Origin: Paenibacillus hunanensis
GTDB lineage: Bacteria > Bacillota > Bacilli > Paenibacillales > Paenibacillaceae
Assembly (NCBI RefSeq): GCF_014645615.1
Contig: NZ_BMMB01000011.1
Span: 1 to 64,000, forward strand
Length of the DNA: 64,000 bases
Direction of reading: 5' to 3'
The notes under the pieces are model-generated. The model did not search any database. It was given only the letters and a program-made list of their open reading frames with translations, and had not been told where the DNA came from. Shown here piece by piece: positions 45,188-54,555 of the stretch. Each line of letters opens with the position of its first letter. Position 1 is the first letter of the stretch. The position numbers and the translations under genes were made by a program.

Positions 45188-46675
45188 TTATACCAGTACC
45201 GTTGCACCCATCAGGTATTTATCCACTTCGCGTGCAGCCTCGCGGCCTTCGTTGATTGCCCATACAACCAGACTTTGACCACGACGCATGTCGCCAGCGG
45301 CGAATACTTTGTCAACGTTAGTGTTGTATTTGCCGTAACGTGCTTTTACGTTTGTCCAGCGGTCCGTTTCCAGACCCAGCTGTTGAGCAAGAGTTTGCTC
45401 TGGGCCGTCGAAGCCGATAGCGATCAGTGCCAGCTCAGCTGGGAATACACGCTCGGTGCCTGGGATTGGCTGATAGATTTTGCGTCCTGTTTCGTCAACG
45501 ATACGTTGGATTTGAATCGTATGCAGTTCTTTCAGGTTTCCGTTCTCATCACCGACAAATTTGGTTGTCATGATGGAGAACTCGCGTGGATCACTACCGA
45601 AGATCGCTTTTGCTTCTTCCTGAGCATAATCCAGTGTGTACACATTCGGGAATTGCGGCCACGGGTTAGCGATTGGATCGCGTTCCAGTGGAGCCTTGTC
45701 GTGTGTACCGAACTGGGTTACGGTTTTGCAGCCATGACGTAGAGATGTAGCTACACAGTCAGAACCTGTATCCCCGCCACCGATGACGATGACATTTTTG
45801 CCTTCGGAGGACATATAGTTACCATCTTCCAGATTGCTATCAAGATAGCTTTTAATCGTGCTGTTCAGGTAATCCATTGCGTAGACGACGCCGTTTAGCT
45901 TGCTGCCTTCAATGTTGAATTCACGCGGCTTCGTTGCACCGCCGCAAAGCACGACTGCATCATATTCGTCCACCAGCTGCTGTGCCGGAATATCTTTACC
46001 AATCTCTGTGTTGGTGATAAATTCAATGCCTTCTGCTCTCAGCAGGTTCACACGACGCTCAACAATATTTTTCTCCAGCTTCATGCTTGGAATGCCGTAT
46101 GTGAGCAACCCGCCGACACGATCCGAGCGCTCGTATACGGTTACACTATGTCCAGCTTTGTTCAGCTGTGCTGCACATGCCAGACCCGCCGGGCCAGAGC
46201 CGATAACCGCTACACGGCGACCTGTACGCTTTTCTGGTGGCTCAGGTACAACCCAGCCTTCAGCAAAGCCTCGTTCGATAATTGCTTCTTCAATCGTTTT
46301 GATCGTTACCGGTTGTCCAATCAGACCCACCGTACAAGATCCTTCACACGGAGCCGGACAGATCCGACCAGTAAACTCAGGGAAATTATTCGTTTTATGC
46401 AGACGCTCCAACGCTTCCTTCCAAAGTCCACGGTATACCAGATTGTTCCACTCTGGAATGAGGTTATGAACCGGACAGCCAAAGGTGGACCCTGCCATAT
46501 TCATACCTGTATGACAATACGGCGTACCGCAATCCATACAACGTGCACCCTGTGTACGCAGCTCTTCTTCGGATAAATGCTTGTGGAACTCTTCCCAGTC
46601 TTTTACACGCTCAAGCGGATTACGATCCGCAGGAATTTGTCTTTTGTATTCCATGAATCCAGTAGGTGTAGACAT
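45188..46675 (-). CDS. gltD: Glutamate synthase (NADPH) small subunit
   Basis: 495 residues. The small subunit passes electrons from NADPH through FAD to the large subunit, which makes glutamate from glutamine and 2-oxoglutarate. N-terminal Fe-S cysteines CMDCGTPYCH and CPAPCEGSC, FAD motif GSGPAGLACA, NADPH motif GGGDTGSDC. The start is placed at MSTPTGFMEYKR (46675), which matches the family start. The frame stays open 40 codons upstream without a ribosome binding site. The large-subunit gene is not in the window on either side. Confidence 0.93.
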   Translation of the reverse strand: MSTPTGFMEYKRQIPADRNPLERVKDWEEFHKHLSEEELRTQGARCMDCGTPYCHTGMNMAGSTFGCPVHNLIPEWNNLVYRGLWKEALERLHKTNNFPEFTGRICPAPCEGSCTVGLIGQPVTIKTIEEAIIERGFAEGWVVPEPPEKRTGRRVAVIGSGPAGLACAAQLNKAGHSVTVYERSDRVGGLLTYGIPSMKLEKNIVERRVNLLRAEGIEFITNTEIGKDIPAQQLVDEYDAVVLCGGATKPREFNIEGSKLNGVVYAMDYLNSTIKSYLDSNLEDGNYMSSEGKNVIVIGGGDTGSDCVATSLRHGCKTVTQFGTHDKAPLERDPIANPWPQFPNVYTLDYAQEEAKAIFGSDPREFSIMTTKFVGDENGNLKELHTIQIQRIVDETGRKIYQPIPGTERVFPAELALIAIGFDGPEQTLAQQLGLETDRWTNVKARYGKYNTNVDKVFAAGDMRRGQSLVVWAINEGREAAREVDKYLMGATVLV

Positions 46676-47178
46676 GTTAATATTTCCCCCATCCGTTCTA
46701 TACGCTGCCGATTCTTCTCTATCCATCAGCTTGCCGATAAGTTTATTTTCAAGAGTAGCACCAGGACCAACTTTGGCAAAATGGATTAAGCGCATAATTA
46801 TTTGTACTTTTTACATAGAGATTACACCGTCATGAAAGATCTTGCAAGAACAATCTGGATATTTTCAAGCTTTTTTGTATAATTCCAGTCACGCATTACA
46901 ATCGTATTGTTATTTGAAAGCGAGATATAGCAAGGGATTTCAGCTACTCTATTTATTTTTTATACATTTATGCAAATGGATCATGATGCGCTACCCTTCG
47001 TCCAACTACACATACATTCATATATCATTTTGTCGCTTATACAGTCAATATAAATTTTTGCTAATAAATATACATTTATTGTAGTATACCTGATGCGAGC
47101 CGCTTCACCATTCACTGTCGTGCGTCCGTCTCATTCTAGTTCATACTGCGAATGATAGCGAAGCCAGCTAATTATCAG
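46676..47178. other. Non-coding gap upstream of gltD
   Basis: About 500 bases, AT-rich. Apart from the in-frame open extension of gltD (46676-46795) I see no gene, stable hairpin or repeat. Confidence 0.4.
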
Positions 47179-47667
47179 CTAGGCACGCACATATTGCTCG
47201 AATCGGTAGTCATACGCATTCTTCTCATCTCGTACACCAGGCACAGCGGATTCTAGCTTCCACTGAGACCAGTTCACTTCTGGGAAAAAGGTATCTCCAT
47301 CGAATGGATGATCAATTTGTGTAACAAGAAGACAGTCGGCATGCTCAAGAAATAGCTTATAGATTTGTGAACCACCGATGATCATCAGCTCATCTTCGCT
47401 TCCTGCCAGCTCCAGTGCTTGCTCGGGTGTATGCACAACCTCGCCACCTTCCGCAGTAAAGCTGGAATCTCGCGTTAATATGATATTGCGACGATTCGGT
47501 AGTGGTTTGGAGCCAAAGGACTCCCAGGTTTTCCGCCCCATGACAATGGTTTTGTGCTGGGTCTGTTGTTTGAAATAAGCCATATCAGCAGGCAGCTTCC
47601 ACGGCATATCATTATCCTTGCCGATCACGCCGTTCTGGTCCTGCGCCCATATGAGGGTAATTGTCAT
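47179..47667 (-). CDS. dfrA: Dihydrofolate reductase
   Basis: 162 residues. It reduces dihydrofolate to tetrahydrofolate, recycling the cofactor oxidised by thymidylate synthase. Family landmarks: LIWAQDQNGVIGKDNDMPWKLPADM (substrate Asp in PADM), MGRKTWESFG, NRRNIILTR and IIGGSQIY. The start has GGAGGTT 10 nt upstream. It is downstream of thyA on the same strand, but with 839 nt and a hairpin repeat between them. Confidence 0.95.
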   Translation of the reverse strand: MTITLIWAQDQNGVIGKDNDMPWKLPADMAYFKQQTQHKTIVMGRKTWESFGSKPLPNRRNIILTRDSSFTAEGGEVVHTPEQALELAGSEDELMIIGGSQIYKLFLEHADCLLVTQIDHPFDGDTFFPEVNWSQWKLESAVPGVRDEKNAYDYRFEQYVRA

Positions 47668-47953
47668 TGTGGCTGAACCTCCAGTCTTCCGAAATATATT
47701 CCGGATAAGTTTATTCTATATCATATCATTAAAAGCTATCATTCTGCATCAACTTCTTGTAATCTTTTACGAATGTTTTTGTGGAGTGTATAAGGGATAA
47801 TTCGTGAAAAAGCAAGTGATTAAATGTTTTATAGGAGGGGATTGATAAAATTGATCAGCTTGTTTTAAGTCGATGGATGGTGGGAACATCAAAGTGGGAG
47901 TATCAAGGATGGAGAGTCTAGGTTTGCGTGTGCTCTCGGAGTCAACCACTTCA

Positions 47954-48059
47954 GACAAAGAACATGCCAACGACCTCCGGTTAAGCCGGGATACTTTGAA
48001 TAGTGAGAAAGATGGCGTATCCCGGCTTAAAGGTCGGTCTTTTGGCATTGTTCTCTGTC
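47954..48059. repeat. Dispersed hairpin element, copy 3
   Basis: 106 bp, same family. Outer stem GACAAAGAAC/GTTCTCTGTC (one mismatch) and inner stem CCGGGATAC/GTATCCCGG. Located between thyA and dfrA, where it could affect readthrough. The remaining gap 47668-48506 contains only the thyA terminator. Confidence 0.9.
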
Positions 48060-48312
48060 TTCCGTTCTGTGCTGGGTGATGGGCTAGTGCTGGTTAGTTG
48101 AGGGTGTGTAGATACTTTTCGTTTATTATGAATTACATGTATGATACTTGTATGATATACATTGCATAATAAATGAAATAAGTTTATTTTAAAGCCGCGT
48201 GAGGTCATTCCGTCCATTTTAAGAATGCTTTTATTTATTTTACGATCAATCTAAAGCAACCAATTTAGCGATTGATTTAAGGCAACCGTATATTCTTTAC
48301 ATTTTATATGTT

Positions 48313-48353
48313 TACTAAAAAGGACACTTCGTTGAGGAAGTGTCCTCTTTAGT
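48313..48353 (-). terminator. Terminator of thyA
   Basis: AGGACACTTC and GAAGTGTCCT pair around a 6-nt loop, extended by ACTAAA/TTTAGT. The minus strand reads into TTTTTAGT. It lies ~155 nt after thyA. Confidence 0.75.
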
Positions 48354-48506
48354 AGTGTTTGAATGATGTTTGAGTTTATTTGAATACATTTTAATAGATA
48401 CCTGAAATATACCGTTAAAACCGTTAAAGTTAAAGCTCATTCTCATTCATCGTATTGATAGGATATGCTTACAATAGACCCCTATTACCAATCACCTTAT
48501 CCTTAA

Positions 48507-49301
48507 TTAAATAGCAATAGGTGCTTTGATCGTTGGGTGGTGCTGGTAGTTTTCGAATTGGAAATCTTCGAACTTGTAATCGAAGATGGAATCCGGTTTA
48601 CGCTGGATGGTCAATGTTGGCAGCGGATAAGGCTCGCGTGTCAGTTGGAGCTTAACCTGTTCCAGGTGGTTATTGTAAATGTGTACGTCGCCGCCTGTCC
48701 AGACGAGGTCGCCCACCTCCAGATCGCATTGCTGGGCGACCATATGGGTCAGCAGAGCGTAGGATGCCAGATTAAATGGCAGTCCCAGGAAGGTGTCGAC
48801 AGAGCGCATTTGGAACATGCAGGACAGTTTGCCGTCTGCTACATAAAACTGAAACGCATAGTGGCATGGTGGCAGTGCCATATGATCGACCTCGGCTGCA
48901 TTCCAAGCATTTACGATGTGGCGGCGGGAATCTGGATTGCGCTTGATTTGCTCCATGACCGATGTGATCTGATCGATCGTTTCACCGCCTGGACCGCGCC
49001 AGTCGCGCCACTGAGAGCCGTATACGCGTCCGAGATTACCGTCTTCGTCTGCCCATTCGTCCCAGATCGTGACGCCATTCTCGCGCAGATAGCTGATGTT
49101 CGTATCTCCGCTCAGGAACCAGAGCAGTTCATGAATAATGGAACGTGTATGCAGACGCTTCGTGGTCAGCAGTGGAAAGCCTTCCTGAAGGTTAATACGC
49201 ATCTGACGACCAAACACAGATAGGGTGCCTGTTCCTGTACGATCCCCCTTCTCTACTCCATTTTCCAAAATATCTTCTAACAGCTCTAGATATGCTTTCA
49301 T
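48507..49301 (-). CDS. thyA: Thymidylate synthase
   Basis: 264 residues, the length of E. coli ThyA. It methylates dUMP to dTMP using methylene-tetrahydrofolate. The catalytic Cys is in ALPPCHYAFQFYV, phosphate contact in SRRHIVNAWN, folate region in DVHIYNNHL. The start at 49301 (MKAYLELLE) has GAGGTG 6 nt upstream. An in-frame extension of 15 codons is rejected. Confidence 0.96.
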   Translation of the reverse strand: MKAYLELLEDILENGVEKGDRTGTGTLSVFGRQMRINLQEGFPLLTTKRLHTRSIIHELLWFLSGDTNISYLRENGVTIWDEWADEDGNLGRVYGSQWRDWRGPGGETIDQITSVMEQIKRNPDSRRHIVNAWNAAEVDHMALPPCHYAFQFYVADGKLSCMFQMRSVDTFLGLPFNLASYALLTHMVAQQCDLEVGDLVWTGGDVHIYNNHLEQVKLQLTREPYPLPTLTIQRKPDSIFDYKFEDFQFENYQHHPTIKAPIAI

Positions 49302-49655
49302 TATATACACCTCATTAAAATAGTAGACTTTATCCAGTACGGTCATGCTCGGGATACTGCATGACTCGTACTTTGTTACATGTATGTGTAGAACCGATTG
49401 GATCTGATGGAGACATCAGACTTATGATCAAATCTAGCGACCTGACCACAAATCATCGCTTTTTCTTGTACTCATAAACATATGTAATGAGTGCAGCATA
49501 ATGTACAAATGGTAGGCTGGTATCATTGTACACATATCCACGTGTCCATACAACCGGATGATGTTCGATTTTGAAAATTTCATAATACGTATTACACTCG
49601 CTCTTACTGGGTCGCCATATGCATAGATACTGCCTCTGGAAACATAATGAAAAAC
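49302..49655. other. Gap between rpmG and thyA
   Basis: No supported gene. A minus-strand open frame (49453-49689) lacks a credible start and begins inside the rpmG terminator. Confidence 0.4.
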
Positions 49656-49682
49656 CCCGGCTACAATTGCAACCGGGGTTTA
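49656..49682 (-). terminator. Terminator of rpmG
   Basis: AACCCCGG and CCGGGGTT form a GC-rich stem, and the minus strand then runs TTTTTC, ~20 nt after the rpmG stop. Confidence 0.8.
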
Positions 49683-49702
49683 CGTACACACCATAGCGAA
49701 AA

Positions 49703-49852
49703 TTAACGAGTTTCGCGGTGAAGCGTGTATTTTTTCAGACGTGGGCAATATTTTTTCAGCTCAAGACGCTCCGGATGGTTCCGTTTGTTCTTGGTTGTTG
49801 TGTAGTTACGATCGCCAGTCTCTGTGCATGCCAAAGTAACGATAACGCGCAT
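49703..49852 (-). CDS. rpmG: 50S ribosomal protein L33, zinc-motif-poor form
   Basis: 49 residues, starting MRVIVTLACTETGDRNYT and ending KKYTLHRETR, clearly bacterial L33. The first zinc pair, CxxC in zinc-binding L33, reads CTET, and the second has a single Cys (YCPRL), so it looks like the non-zinc paralogue type. The start has GAGGTG 7 nt upstream. It is monocistronic with its own terminator. No Zur-box-like palindrome was seen upstream. Confidence 0.92.
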   Translation of the reverse strand: MRVIVTLACTETGDRNYTTTKNKRNHPERLELKKYCPRLKKYTLHRETR

Positions 49853-50075
49853 GTGAATTCACCTCACTTCATTGGTAATCAGGAATTGTTCGTTTAACTA
49901 TACGCTTCAGCCTGCAAGCAGGTGAAGGTTCAACATCATCTATTGAAACAATGTATAGTCCGTTCATTATCCGTAAATATCACTTGAAACACCTTGTCCA
50001 TTCTATCATAGATTTTGATGAAATCCAAGAGATTTTTACGAACATGTATTCACCCGAGAGAATACATAAAATAAA
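49853..50075. other. Gap upstream of rpmG
   Basis: It should hold the rpmG promoter. No consensus element is convincing. The whole gap to lpdA runs 49853-50408, and the only structure in it is the terminator at 50076-50100. Confidence 0.4.
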
Positions 50076-50102
50076 GGCCGCCAGAAGCTCACTGGCGGCC
50101 AG
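50072..50102 (-). terminator. Terminator of the pdh operon
   Basis: GGCCGCCAG and CTGGCGGCC pair perfectly with a 7-nt loop. The minus strand continues TTTATTTTA. It lies ~310 nt after the last pdh gene. Confidence 0.65.
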
Positions 50103-50408
50103 GTATATGCTGTTCGTCTGCCTAGGATGACAGTGTCCAACATAGCTATAGATGCTGCGCATGCGTCTACAACTCATATACCAGAGGAATCCGTACAGCC
50201 GATACAACCATGCCAAATTAGATGAAATCTACGAATAAGCTACGACATGGAGAAAGATACCTGTAAGGAAGCGCACAATCTTCCTTTTTCGCATTGCTGC
50301 ACCGCTGAATGCAACAATAGAAGATAAGAAGATTGCCGCGACCTACAGGGGCATAGCCATATCCGTCTGTACGTCTTCCCTATTCGTCTTTACAGACGAG
50401 TAAAGGTC

Positions 50409-51833
50409 TTACTTTTTGCGTGGAGCGATAACGTGGATCGGGTGACCCATTACCAGCTCAGCTGCTTCCATTACGATCTCGCCCAGTGTTGGGTGAGCGT
50501 GAATAGTCAGTGCCAGATCTTCAAGGGTAGCGCCCATTTCGATTGCCAGACCCATTTCAGCGATCATGTTGGAGGATTCCAGACCTACGATCTGGCTACC
50601 CAGCACGATACCTGTTTCTTCGTCAGCAACGATTTTTACGAAACCTTCAGTGTTACCGAGGGAAGTCGCACGGCCGTTACCAGCGTAAGGGAATTTGCCT
50701 GCGGATACTTTGTAGCCTTTTGCTTTTGCTTCAGTCTCAGTCAGACCTACGCTTGCGCATTCAGGATCAGTAAACGCTACAGCAGGTACACATTTGTAAT
50801 CGATCACGGAAGGCATACCAGAGATTGCTTCTGCAACCACTTTTGCTTCGTAAGAAGCTTTGTGTGCCAGTGCTGGACCTTCAACGATATCACCGATTGC
50901 ATAGATGTGTGGAATGTTAGTGCGACCTTGATGGTCGATTTTCACCAGACCACGATCAGTCAGCTCAACATCGATCAGATCAAGACCCAGTTCGCCATCT
51001 GTGTTAGGACGACGACCAACTGTAACGAGCAGGTAGTCTGCTGTCAGCTCTTGTTCTTTACCGTCTACAGTGAATTTCACAGTAACGTCTTTGTCGGTTT
51101 GTGTAGCACTTTCCGCTTTAGCGTTTGTGAAGATTTCTGCACCGGATTTTTTCATGTTTTTCGCTACCAGTGTAGTCATATCTTTATCGAAGCCTGGCAG
51201 GATGGTATCCAGACCTTCAATGATTGTAATTTTAGTACCGAATTTAGCATACATTTGGCTCAGCTCGGCGCCGATGTATCCACCACCGATAACGATCATC
51301 GATTTTGGAATCTCAGGCAGGTTCAGAGCTTCTGTCGAGGACAGAATGCGACCACCGAATGGGAATGCTTTCAGCTCGATTGGACGGGAGCCAGTTGCAA
51401 TGATGCAGTTTTTGAAACGGTAGCGCGGGGACTCATGGTCGTTGAACAGACGCGCTTCGTTTTGGTTGATAAACATACACTCGCCATGGAATACTTCCAC
51501 TTTGTTGCCTTTCAGCAAACCGCTTACGCCGCCAGTCATTTTTTTAACTACGCCATTTTTGAACTCTTGCGTTTTACCGAAGTCAACTTGTACGTCGCCT
51601 ACAGTAATACCGAATTGTTCGCCGTGCTGTGCAGCTTCAAACTGGTGAGCAGCTGCGATCAGTGCTTTGGAAGGAATACAACCACGGTTCAAACATACGC
51701 CACCAAGCTCAGACTTGTCGACGATCAGAACTTTTTGACCCAGTTGCGCAGCGCGGATAGCGGCTACATAGCCACCAGGTCCCGCACCAATTACTAACGT
51801 TTCAATATCGATAGAAGCATCTCCTACTACCAT
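50409..51833 (-). CDS. pdhD: Dihydrolipoamide dehydrogenase (E3)
   Basis: 474 residues, FAD enzyme that reoxidises the lipoyl groups of E2 and reduces NAD+. FAD motif GAGPGGYVAA, redox disulfide GGVCLNRGCIPSKAL, NAD motif GGGYIGAEL and C-terminal His-Glu pair in IHAHPTLGE. It starts 4 nt after the E2 stop. Last gene of pdhABCD. It could also serve other 2-oxoacid dehydrogenases. Confidence 0.95.
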   Translation of the reverse strand: MVVGDASIDIETLVIGAGPGGYVAAIRAAQLGQKVLIVDKSELGGVCLNRGCIPSKALIAAAHQFEAAQHGEQFGITVGDVQVDFGKTQEFKNGVVKKMTGGVSGLLKGNKVEVFHGECMFINQNEARLFNDHESPRYRFKNCIIATGSRPIELKAFPFGGRILSSTEALNLPEIPKSMIVIGGGYIGAELSQMYAKFGTKITIIEGLDTILPGFDKDMTTLVAKNMKKSGAEIFTNAKAESATQTDKDVTVKFTVDGKEQELTADYLLVTVGRRPNTDGELGLDLIDVELTDRGLVKIDHQGRTNIPHIYAIGDIVEGPALAHKASYEAKVVAEAISGMPSVIDYKCVPAVAFTDPECASVGLTETEAKAKGYKVSAGKFPYAGNGRATSLGNTEGFVKIVADEETGIVLGSQIVGLESSNMIAEMGLAIEMGATLEDLALTIHAHPTLGEIVMEAAELVMGHPIHVIAPRKK

Positions 51834-51837
51834 TGAA

Positions 51838-53193
51838 TTACACCTCCATAGTTAACAGCTCAGGGTTAGCGAGCAGTGATTTGATATGGTTCATAAAGTG
51901 TTGTGCAGTTGCGCCGTCAATAATACGGTGGTCAAAGCTCAGGGACAGTGCCATTACTGGTGCTGCTACCACTTCGCCGTTTTTGATAACCGCTTTTTCG
52001 CTGATGCGGCCTGTACCCAGGATCGCAACTTCAGGGAAGTTGATGATTGGAGTAAAGAACATACCGCCAGCAGAACCGATGTTAGAGATCGAGATTGTGC
52101 TGCCTCTCATCTCGTTAGCAGCCAGTTTGCCATCGCGTCCACGAACAGCCAGATCGTTGATTGTATCAGCGATCATGAAGATGCTCTTACGATCAGCGTC
52201 TTTAACAACCGGTACGATCAGGCCGTTAGGCGTATCTGTTGCAATACCGATGTCGTAGTGTTTTTTGTATACAATTTCTTCTGTTTTTTCGTCGATCGAA
52301 GCGTTCAGAGCCGGGAACTGACGAGCAGCCGACACGAGTGCTTTTACGATGAATGGCAGGTAAGTTACTTTTGTACCGCGTTTTTCAGCCAGTGGCTTCA
52401 TACGTGTACGGAATGCAACCAGCTCAGTAACGTCTACTTCGTCCATGATCGTTACGTGTGGAGCTGTGTATGCGGATTTAACCATAGCGTTAGCGATAAC
52501 TTTACGGATACCTTTGAATGGTACGCGCTCTTCTTCGCCTGCTGCGGAAGTTGTAGTAGTAGATGGCGCTGCTGCGGATGCTACAGGTGCTGCTGCTTTT
52601 TCTTCAGCTGCTACTTCTGCTGTCGCGCTAGAAGCTTGACCTCCACCTTGTTTGAACGATTCAACATCTTCACGAGTGATTTTGCCGTTGTTGCCAGTAC
52701 CAGAAACCTGGGACAGATCAACGCCTTGCTCACGTGCGAATTTGCGAACGCTTGGTGTAGCCAGTACATCTTTGTTCGGTGCAGCTGGAGTCGAAGCATT
52801 AGTTGCTTGACCGTCTTTTGCATCAGATGGGCTGGAAGCTGCTGGAGAAGAAGTTGTGTCTACTCCACCTTTAGCTGCGTCTGTTTCTTGACCGCTCTTT
52901 TGCTCTGGTGCAGACTCTTCTGCTGGCTCTTCATCTTGATCTGGAATATCGCCAGTCGCATCGATGATCGCTACAGTTTCGCCTACGTGACATACTTGAC
53001 CATCAGCAGTCAGTACTTCAAGCACAGTACCTTCTACTGGACAAGGAACCTCAACAACTGCTTTATCATTTTGTACTTCCATGATAATGCTGTCGTCTGT
53101 TACTTTGTCACCTGGTTTAATGTGCATCTTGATGATTTCGCCCTCGTGCAGACCTTCACCAAGCTCTGGAAATTTATATACGAATCTTGCCAC
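51838..53193 (-). CDS. pdhC: Dihydrolipoamide acetyltransferase (E2) of pyruvate dehydrogenase
   Basis: 451 residues, core of the pyruvate dehydrogenase complex. One lipoyl domain (~1-80, lipoyl Lys-44 in QNDKAVVEVP), an Ala/Ser/Thr/Glu-rich flexible linker, the E1/E3-binding domain (~130-166, PSVRKFAREQGVDL), a second linker, and the catalytic domain with SFDHRIIDG near the end. The start is GTG at 53193 because GGGAGG is 8 nt before it. A TTG two codons earlier is too close. Confidence 0.94.
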   Translation of the reverse strand: MARFVYKFPELGEGLHEGEIIKMHIKPGDKVTDDSIIMEVQNDKAVVEVPCPVEGTVLEVLTADGQVCHVGETVAIIDATGDIPDQDEEPAEESAPEQKSGQETDAAKGGVDTTSSPAASSPSDAKDGQATNASTPAAPNKDVLATPSVRKFAREQGVDLSQVSGTGNNGKITREDVESFKQGGGQASSATAEVAAEEKAAAPVASAAAPSTTTTSAAGEEERVPFKGIRKVIANAMVKSAYTAPHVTIMDEVDVTELVAFRTRMKPLAEKRGTKVTYLPFIVKALVSAARQFPALNASIDEKTEEIVYKKHYDIGIATDTPNGLIVPVVKDADRKSIFMIADTINDLAVRGRDGKLAANEMRGSTISISNIGSAGGMFFTPIINFPEVAILGTGRISEKAVIKNGEVVAAPVMALSLSFDHRIIDGATAQHFMNHIKSLLANPELLTMEV

Positions 53194-53441
53194 TTGCAAA
53201 ACCTCCCTGATTAAAATTGTTGAACAGCACTGAAAAGGCCTTTATTTCAACAATCGTTGATAAGTAATATGTGTAGTTCTTGTTGTATAGTGGCTGTATA
53301 GCAGCCAGTGGGCAAGCCAAAAGGCGCCTGTAGAAAGTTCCGCTGCTCACCATCTTCCCGGGATGGAGGGGTCGCAGTCGGATGCCATCTTGCAAACCGC
53401 CTTTTGTTCCTTGCACCTTTAATTCATCAAGCGATGAACGT

Positions 53442-53466
53442 GAGCTCCGGCAACGCCGGAAATCTC
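53442..53466 (-). other. Hairpin directly after pdhB, inside the operon
   Basis: TCCGGC/GCCGGA with a 3-nt loop, extended by GAG/CTC, placed 1 nt past the pdhB stop. No T-run follows. It may stabilise the 3' end of an upstream mRNA segment or tune expression between E1 and E2. The pdhB-pdhC gap is 274 nt and has no gene. Confidence 0.45.
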
Positions 53467-53467
53467 A

Positions 53468-54445
53468 TTAGAAGTTCATTACTTTGTCTACAGCGTCGAT
53501 GATGCGCTGAGGTGTTGGCAGCCAAGCGTCCTCGATTTGAGCAAATGGATAAATAGTGTCCGGTGGGCAAACGCGCAGAACCGGAGCTTCCAGATGCAGA
53601 ATCGCTTTCTCGTTGATTTGAGCCATAACCTCTGCTGCGATACCCGCGCTCTTTTGAGCTTCTTGAACAACGATCGCACGGTTTGTTTTTTGTACGGAAG
53701 TGATAATTGTATCGATATCGATCGGGCTCAGAGTGCGCAGATCGATAATTTCAGCATTGATGCCTTTTTCAGCCAGTTGATCTGCTGCTTTGGTTGCTGT
53801 GTGAACAGTCATACCATAAGTGATCAGCGTTACATCGGAGCCTTCACGAACAACGTTCGCTTTACCGATTTCAACTGTGTAAGCTTCTTCCGGTACTTCT
53901 GCACGGAATGCATGGTACAGGTTAAGATGCTCCATGAAGAATACAGGGTCGTTTTCACGGATCGCCGCGATCATCAGACCTTTTGCATCGTAAGGGTTCG
54001 AAGGGATAACAACCTTGATACCCGGGGTTTGTGCCAGCAGACCAGACAGATCGTCTGTGTGCAGCTCAGCCGCTTTTACGCCGCCACCGTAAGGTGTACG
54101 GAATACGATTGGTGCATTGTAGCGACCGCCGGAGCGATAACGCAGACGTGCTGCTTGAATCGCCATTTGATCCAATGCTTCAAAGATAAATCCAACGAAT
54201 TGGATCTCAGCGATTGGACGGAAGCCCTGGATACCCAGACCGAATGCCAGACCGCCGATTGCGGACTCAGCCAGTGGTGTATCGAATACACGCTCTTCGC
54301 CAAACTCATCTTGCAAACCTTCTGTCGCGCGGAATACGCCGCCGACTTTACCTACGTCTTCACCAAAAATGAGCACGTTAGGGTCATTTTTCATCTCGAC
54401 GCGGATTGCGTCGCGAATCGCTTCTTTCATATTCATTTGTGCCAT
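53468..54445 (-). CDS. pdhB: Pyruvate dehydrogenase E1 beta subunit
   Basis: 325 residues, the length of the B. subtilis protein as I recall it. It forms the thiamine-diphosphate-dependent E1 with the alpha subunit. Family text: NVLIFGEDVGKVGGVFRATEGL and RVFDTPLAESAIGG. The start at 54445 (MAQMNMKEAI) matches the family. AAGGAGG lies 11 nt before it, and an ATG four codons earlier is only 2 nt from that site. Confidence 0.94.
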   Translation of the reverse strand: MAQMNMKEAIRDAIRVEMKNDPNVLIFGEDVGKVGGVFRATEGLQDEFGEERVFDTPLAESAIGGLAFGLGIQGFRPIAEIQFVGFIFEALDQMAIQAARLRYRSGGRYNAPIVFRTPYGGGVKAAELHTDDLSGLLAQTPGIKVVIPSNPYDAKGLMIAAIRENDPVFFMEHLNLYHAFRAEVPEEAYTVEIGKANVVREGSDVTLITYGMTVHTATKAADQLAEKGINAEIIDLRTLSPIDIDTIITSVQKTNRAIVVQEAQKSAGIAAEVMAQINEKAILHLEAPVLRVCPPDTIYPFAQIEDAWLPTPQRIIDAVDKVMNF

Positions 54446-54555
54446 TTGCTTCATTTCCTCCTTAAACATTTCACTGTTCATGTTCACGCATCAAGGATGT
54501 GCTGGTTCGTACTATGCTAAAACCTCATGGCCCAGAAGCGGGCCGCATGTCGATC

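Noticed and set aside
41167..48079. Repeated short minus-strand frames starting MPKDRPLS over each hairpin element (41167-41466, 44466-44663, 47767-48048)
   Set aside because: Their similarity is a by-product of the repeated palindrome. The base changes keep pairing and not the protein, and no ribosome binding sites are present.
49453..49689. Minus-strand 78-codon frame between rpmG and thyA
   Set aside because: It begins with a GTG inside the rpmG terminator and has no ribosome binding site. Its C-terminal half looks protein-like, so a truncated remnant cannot be excluded.
49980..50216. Minus-strand 78-codon frame downstream of pdhD
   Set aside because: It spans the pdh terminator hairpin, and no start signal is present.
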